The notes under the pieces: generated by a model
Seen by the model: the letters and a program-made list of their open reading frames with translations, nothing else
The model's database searches: none
Told to the model about the DNA's origin: nothing
Made by a program: the position numbers and the translations under genes
In this document: piece after piece, positions 6,263 to 7,233 of the stretch
Position numbering within the stretch: the first letter of the stretch is position 1
Layout of the letters: each line of letters opens with the position of its first letter
Origin: Verrucomicrobiia bacterium
Lineage (GTDB): Bacteria; Verrucomicrobiota; Verrucomicrobiia; Limisphaerales; DTLC01
NCBI GenBank assembly: GCA_025061935.1
Contig: JANWZY010000156.1
Location: 1-7,233 of the forward strand
Length of the DNA: 7,233 nt
Direction: 5' to 3'

Positions 6263-6350
6263 CCGGTCGCGCCAGCTTCGAGCCTGCCAAAATTTTTGTC
6301 CCAGGTGGGGCAAAAATTTTGGATTTCGTGGGAGCCGGTCCGGCCAGCTT
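6263..6350. repeat. Long AT-rich hairpin flanked by imperfect direct repeats
   Basis: A 12-bp perfect inverted repeat (CCAAAATTTTTG at 6287-6298, CAAAAATTTTGG at 6311-6322) extends inward by a T-G wobble and three more pairs to a 4-nt loop AGGT (6303-6306), giving a 16-bp stem if read as plus-strand RNA. On the minus strand the wobble becomes an A-C mismatch. On either side lie 16-bp direct repeats matching at 14 positions: CCGGTCGCGCCAGCTT (6263-6278) and CCGGTCCGGCCAGCTT (6335-6350). This could be a small mobile repeat, a structured RNA or the remains of a regulatory site. No T-tract follows, so a simple terminator is unlikely. Confidence 0.65.
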
Positions 6351-6424
6351 TACGCAGCCTCCGACGTTTACTCGGCATGCAGTTGATCTGGCGCTCTGAA
6401 CGCCGTCTGATTTTCAGCACGCGC

Positions 6425-6449
6425 TGAGCCTGTCGGTGCGGCAGGCTCA
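6425..6449. repeat. Inverted repeat downstream of the uvrA paralogue
   Basis: TGAGCCTG at 6425-6432 pairs exactly with CAGGCTCA at 6442-6449; a T-G wobble and two further pairs close the stem to a 3-nt loop (6436-6438). It lies about 170 nt after the stop of the upstream UvrA-family gene. No T-run follows on either strand, so a terminator role is not supported; it may be a REP-like element or an RNA hairpin. Confidence 0.5.
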
Positions 6450-6620
6450 TAGCCCACCGTGCCATTCTGACTTGCAAAGTGAGTAGCATCTTCTCATCAG
6501 CACGGGGTTCTTCAGGTCCAGCCCGGTGTGAGATGCAGGCACAGGACTGCAAAACTATTGAAACGGTTTTGCTGGCCCGGGTCACTGGCACACACCGCGC
6601 AAATAAGAATGTGCCACGCC

Positions 6621-7233
6621 CTATTGCGGGGCATGATAAAGCACCTCGCGCAATGCGCGGCCGGTATGGCTGTGCGTGCACGCGGCGATGTCTTCAGGCG
6701 TGCCGACGGCAACGACTTGGCCGCCTTCATCCCCGGCCTCGGGGCCAAGGTCAATCACCCAGTCGGCGCACTTGATCAGCTCGAGGTTGTGCTCGATGAC
6801 AATCAGCGAATGCCCGGCATCAACGAGCCGCTGGAAAACCTTCAGCAGTTGGCGGATGTCGTCGAAGTGCAGGCCTGTCGTTGGCTCATCGAAGAGGAAC
6901 AACGTGGACCGGCATTTGTCTGAAGTGGAGGGCTGGCCTGAGGCAAATGGGTTTTGAGCTTGTTTCGGATTTCGGATTCCGGATTCCGGATCCACTGTTG
7001 CTTCGGTCAGGTGTTGCACGAGTTTGAGTCGCTGGCTTTCGCCGCCCGAGAGCGTGTTGATCGGTTGGCCGACGCGGGGGTAGCCGAGGCCCACCTCCTG
7101 CAAAAGCTTGAGCATTGCCACGGCGCATCGGGCCGGCTTTGACCCGTCCAGCGCAGAAAGGAATTCGACAGCGTCGTCCACGGTCGCATCGAGTAGGTCG
7201 GCTATAGACCACTCATTTCGGGTCGGGGATTGC
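6621..7233 (-). CDS. uvrA: Second UvrA-family ATPase, C-terminal part only (5' end outside the window)
   Basis: The frame is open from the right edge to a TAG at 6623-6621 and shows 203 residues of the second ATPase half of a UvrA. It begins with NEWSIADLLDATVDDAVEFLSAL, the helix that follows the second zinc module, then GLGYPRVGQPINTLSGGESQ (signature, about visible residues 61-67), Walker B FLFDEPTTGLHFDDI (about 112-126), the switch histidine in VIEHNLELIK, and WVIDLGPEAGDEGG. Between signature and Walker B about 28 extra residues are inserted, partly encoded by a heptamer repeat. Unlike its neighbour it keeps the normal Walker B Asp. An apparent GTG start at 7181 is not the true start, because 17 more in-frame codons continue the family homology to the edge. 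It may be the housekeeping UvrA or the end of a longer tandem UvrA; the missing part decides. It is separated from archease by 542 bp. Confidence 0.93.
   Translation of the reverse strand, partial: QSPTRNEWSIADLLDATVDDAVEFLSALDGSKPARCAVAMLKLLQEVGLGYPRVGQPINTLSGGESQRLKLVQHLTEATVDPESGIRNPKQAQNPFASGQPSTSDKCRSTLFLFDEPTTGLHFDDIRQLLKVFQRLVDAGHSLIVIEHNLELIKCADWVIDLGPEAGDEGGQVVAVGTPEDIAACTHSHTGRALREVLYHAPQ
6966..6993. repeat. Four tandem heptamers inside the second uvrA
   Basis: Four 7-bp units of consensus CGGATTY (CGGATTT, CGGATTC twice, CGGATCC) stand head to tail. The preceding bases GCTTGTTTCGGATT (6958-6971) repeat exactly at 2053-2066 in the other uvrA. On the coding strand they read V-D-P-E-S-G-I-R-N-P-K and lie in an insertion between the ABC signature and Walker B. 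The reading frame is kept. Confidence 0.85.

Larger units (their letters stand above)
6079..6620. other. 542-bp non-coding gap between the upstream uvrA paralogue and archease
   Basis: The stretch separates the stop of the upstream UvrA-family gene from the archease start, both on the minus strand, so it should carry the promoter of the archease-rtcB-uvrA-uma2 group. It holds three inverted repeats: arms 6110-6117/6124-6131, a long hairpin at 6287-6322 flanked by direct repeats, and arms 6425-6432/6442-6449. A minus-strand frame across much of it (6175-6681) overlaps the end of the UvrA gene, resembles no known family and has an erratic composition. I see no tRNA, no transposase remnant, no convincing sigma-70 promoter boxes and no intrinsic terminator with a T-tract. 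Confidence 0.6.

Noticed and set aside
6287..6322. Intrinsic terminator for the upstream uvrA
   Set aside because: The hairpin is strong, but its Ts are within the stem and no T-tract follows it; it also lies about 300 nt past the stop.
6175..6681. 168-codon minus-strand frame in the gap upstream of archease
   Set aside because: It starts inside the end of the UvrA paralogue in another frame, runs through the AT-rich hairpin and has no family resemblance.

Overview
The window is a GC-rich bacterial segment (roughly 60% GC by eye). It most likely comes from an uncultured Verrucomicrobiota-type bacterium. Two things suggest this: a dispersed repeat near position 205 whose translation contains VLECGSLLPLS, a string I associate with Verrucomicrobiota genomes, and short heptamer repeats related to CGGATTC/T that have entered coding regions and read as SEIR/GIRNPK-like peptides. 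Both are recollections that a search should confirm. The UvrA sequence style is compatible but does not settle the phylum.

Layout. At the left edge the last 57 codons of a plus-strand gene end at 176; they look like the C-terminus of an Eco57I-like (type IIG / PglX-like) restriction-methylase. A 311-bp stretch without a convincing gene follows and holds the dispersed repeat. The rest is coded on the minus strand. Read in the direction of transcription (right to left) it contains: the C-terminal 203 residues of a UvrA-family ATPase cut by the window edge (7233-6621); a 542-bp non-coding gap with three inverted repeats; an archease (6078-5587); the RNA ligase RtcB (5544-4111); a complete but unusual 1042-residue UvrA (4086-958); and a short Uma2-family putative endonuclease (961-488).

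The four genes archease, rtcB, uvrA and uma2 are spaced +42, +24 and -4 nt, so they look like one operon. Archease and RtcB are an established pair: RtcB joins RNA 3'-phosphate (or 2',3'-cyclic phosphate) ends to 5'-OH ends, and archease helps its guanylylation and turnover. Their coupling to a UvrA (damage recognition in nucleotide excision repair) and a Uma2 nuclease-like protein in an ATGA overlap is the most interesting point of the window. It suggests an RNA-repair/DNA-repair damage-response unit, but the functional link is inference.

The complete UvrA departs from the textbook protein. It has an 87-residue Ala/Pro-rich N-terminal extension, a nearly absent insertion domain after the first zinc module, an extra segment of about 45 residues further on, a repeat-derived linker between its two ATPase halves, and Glu in place of the Walker B Asp in the second half. 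No tRNA, rRNA, CRISPR array, insertion sequence or transposase was seen.
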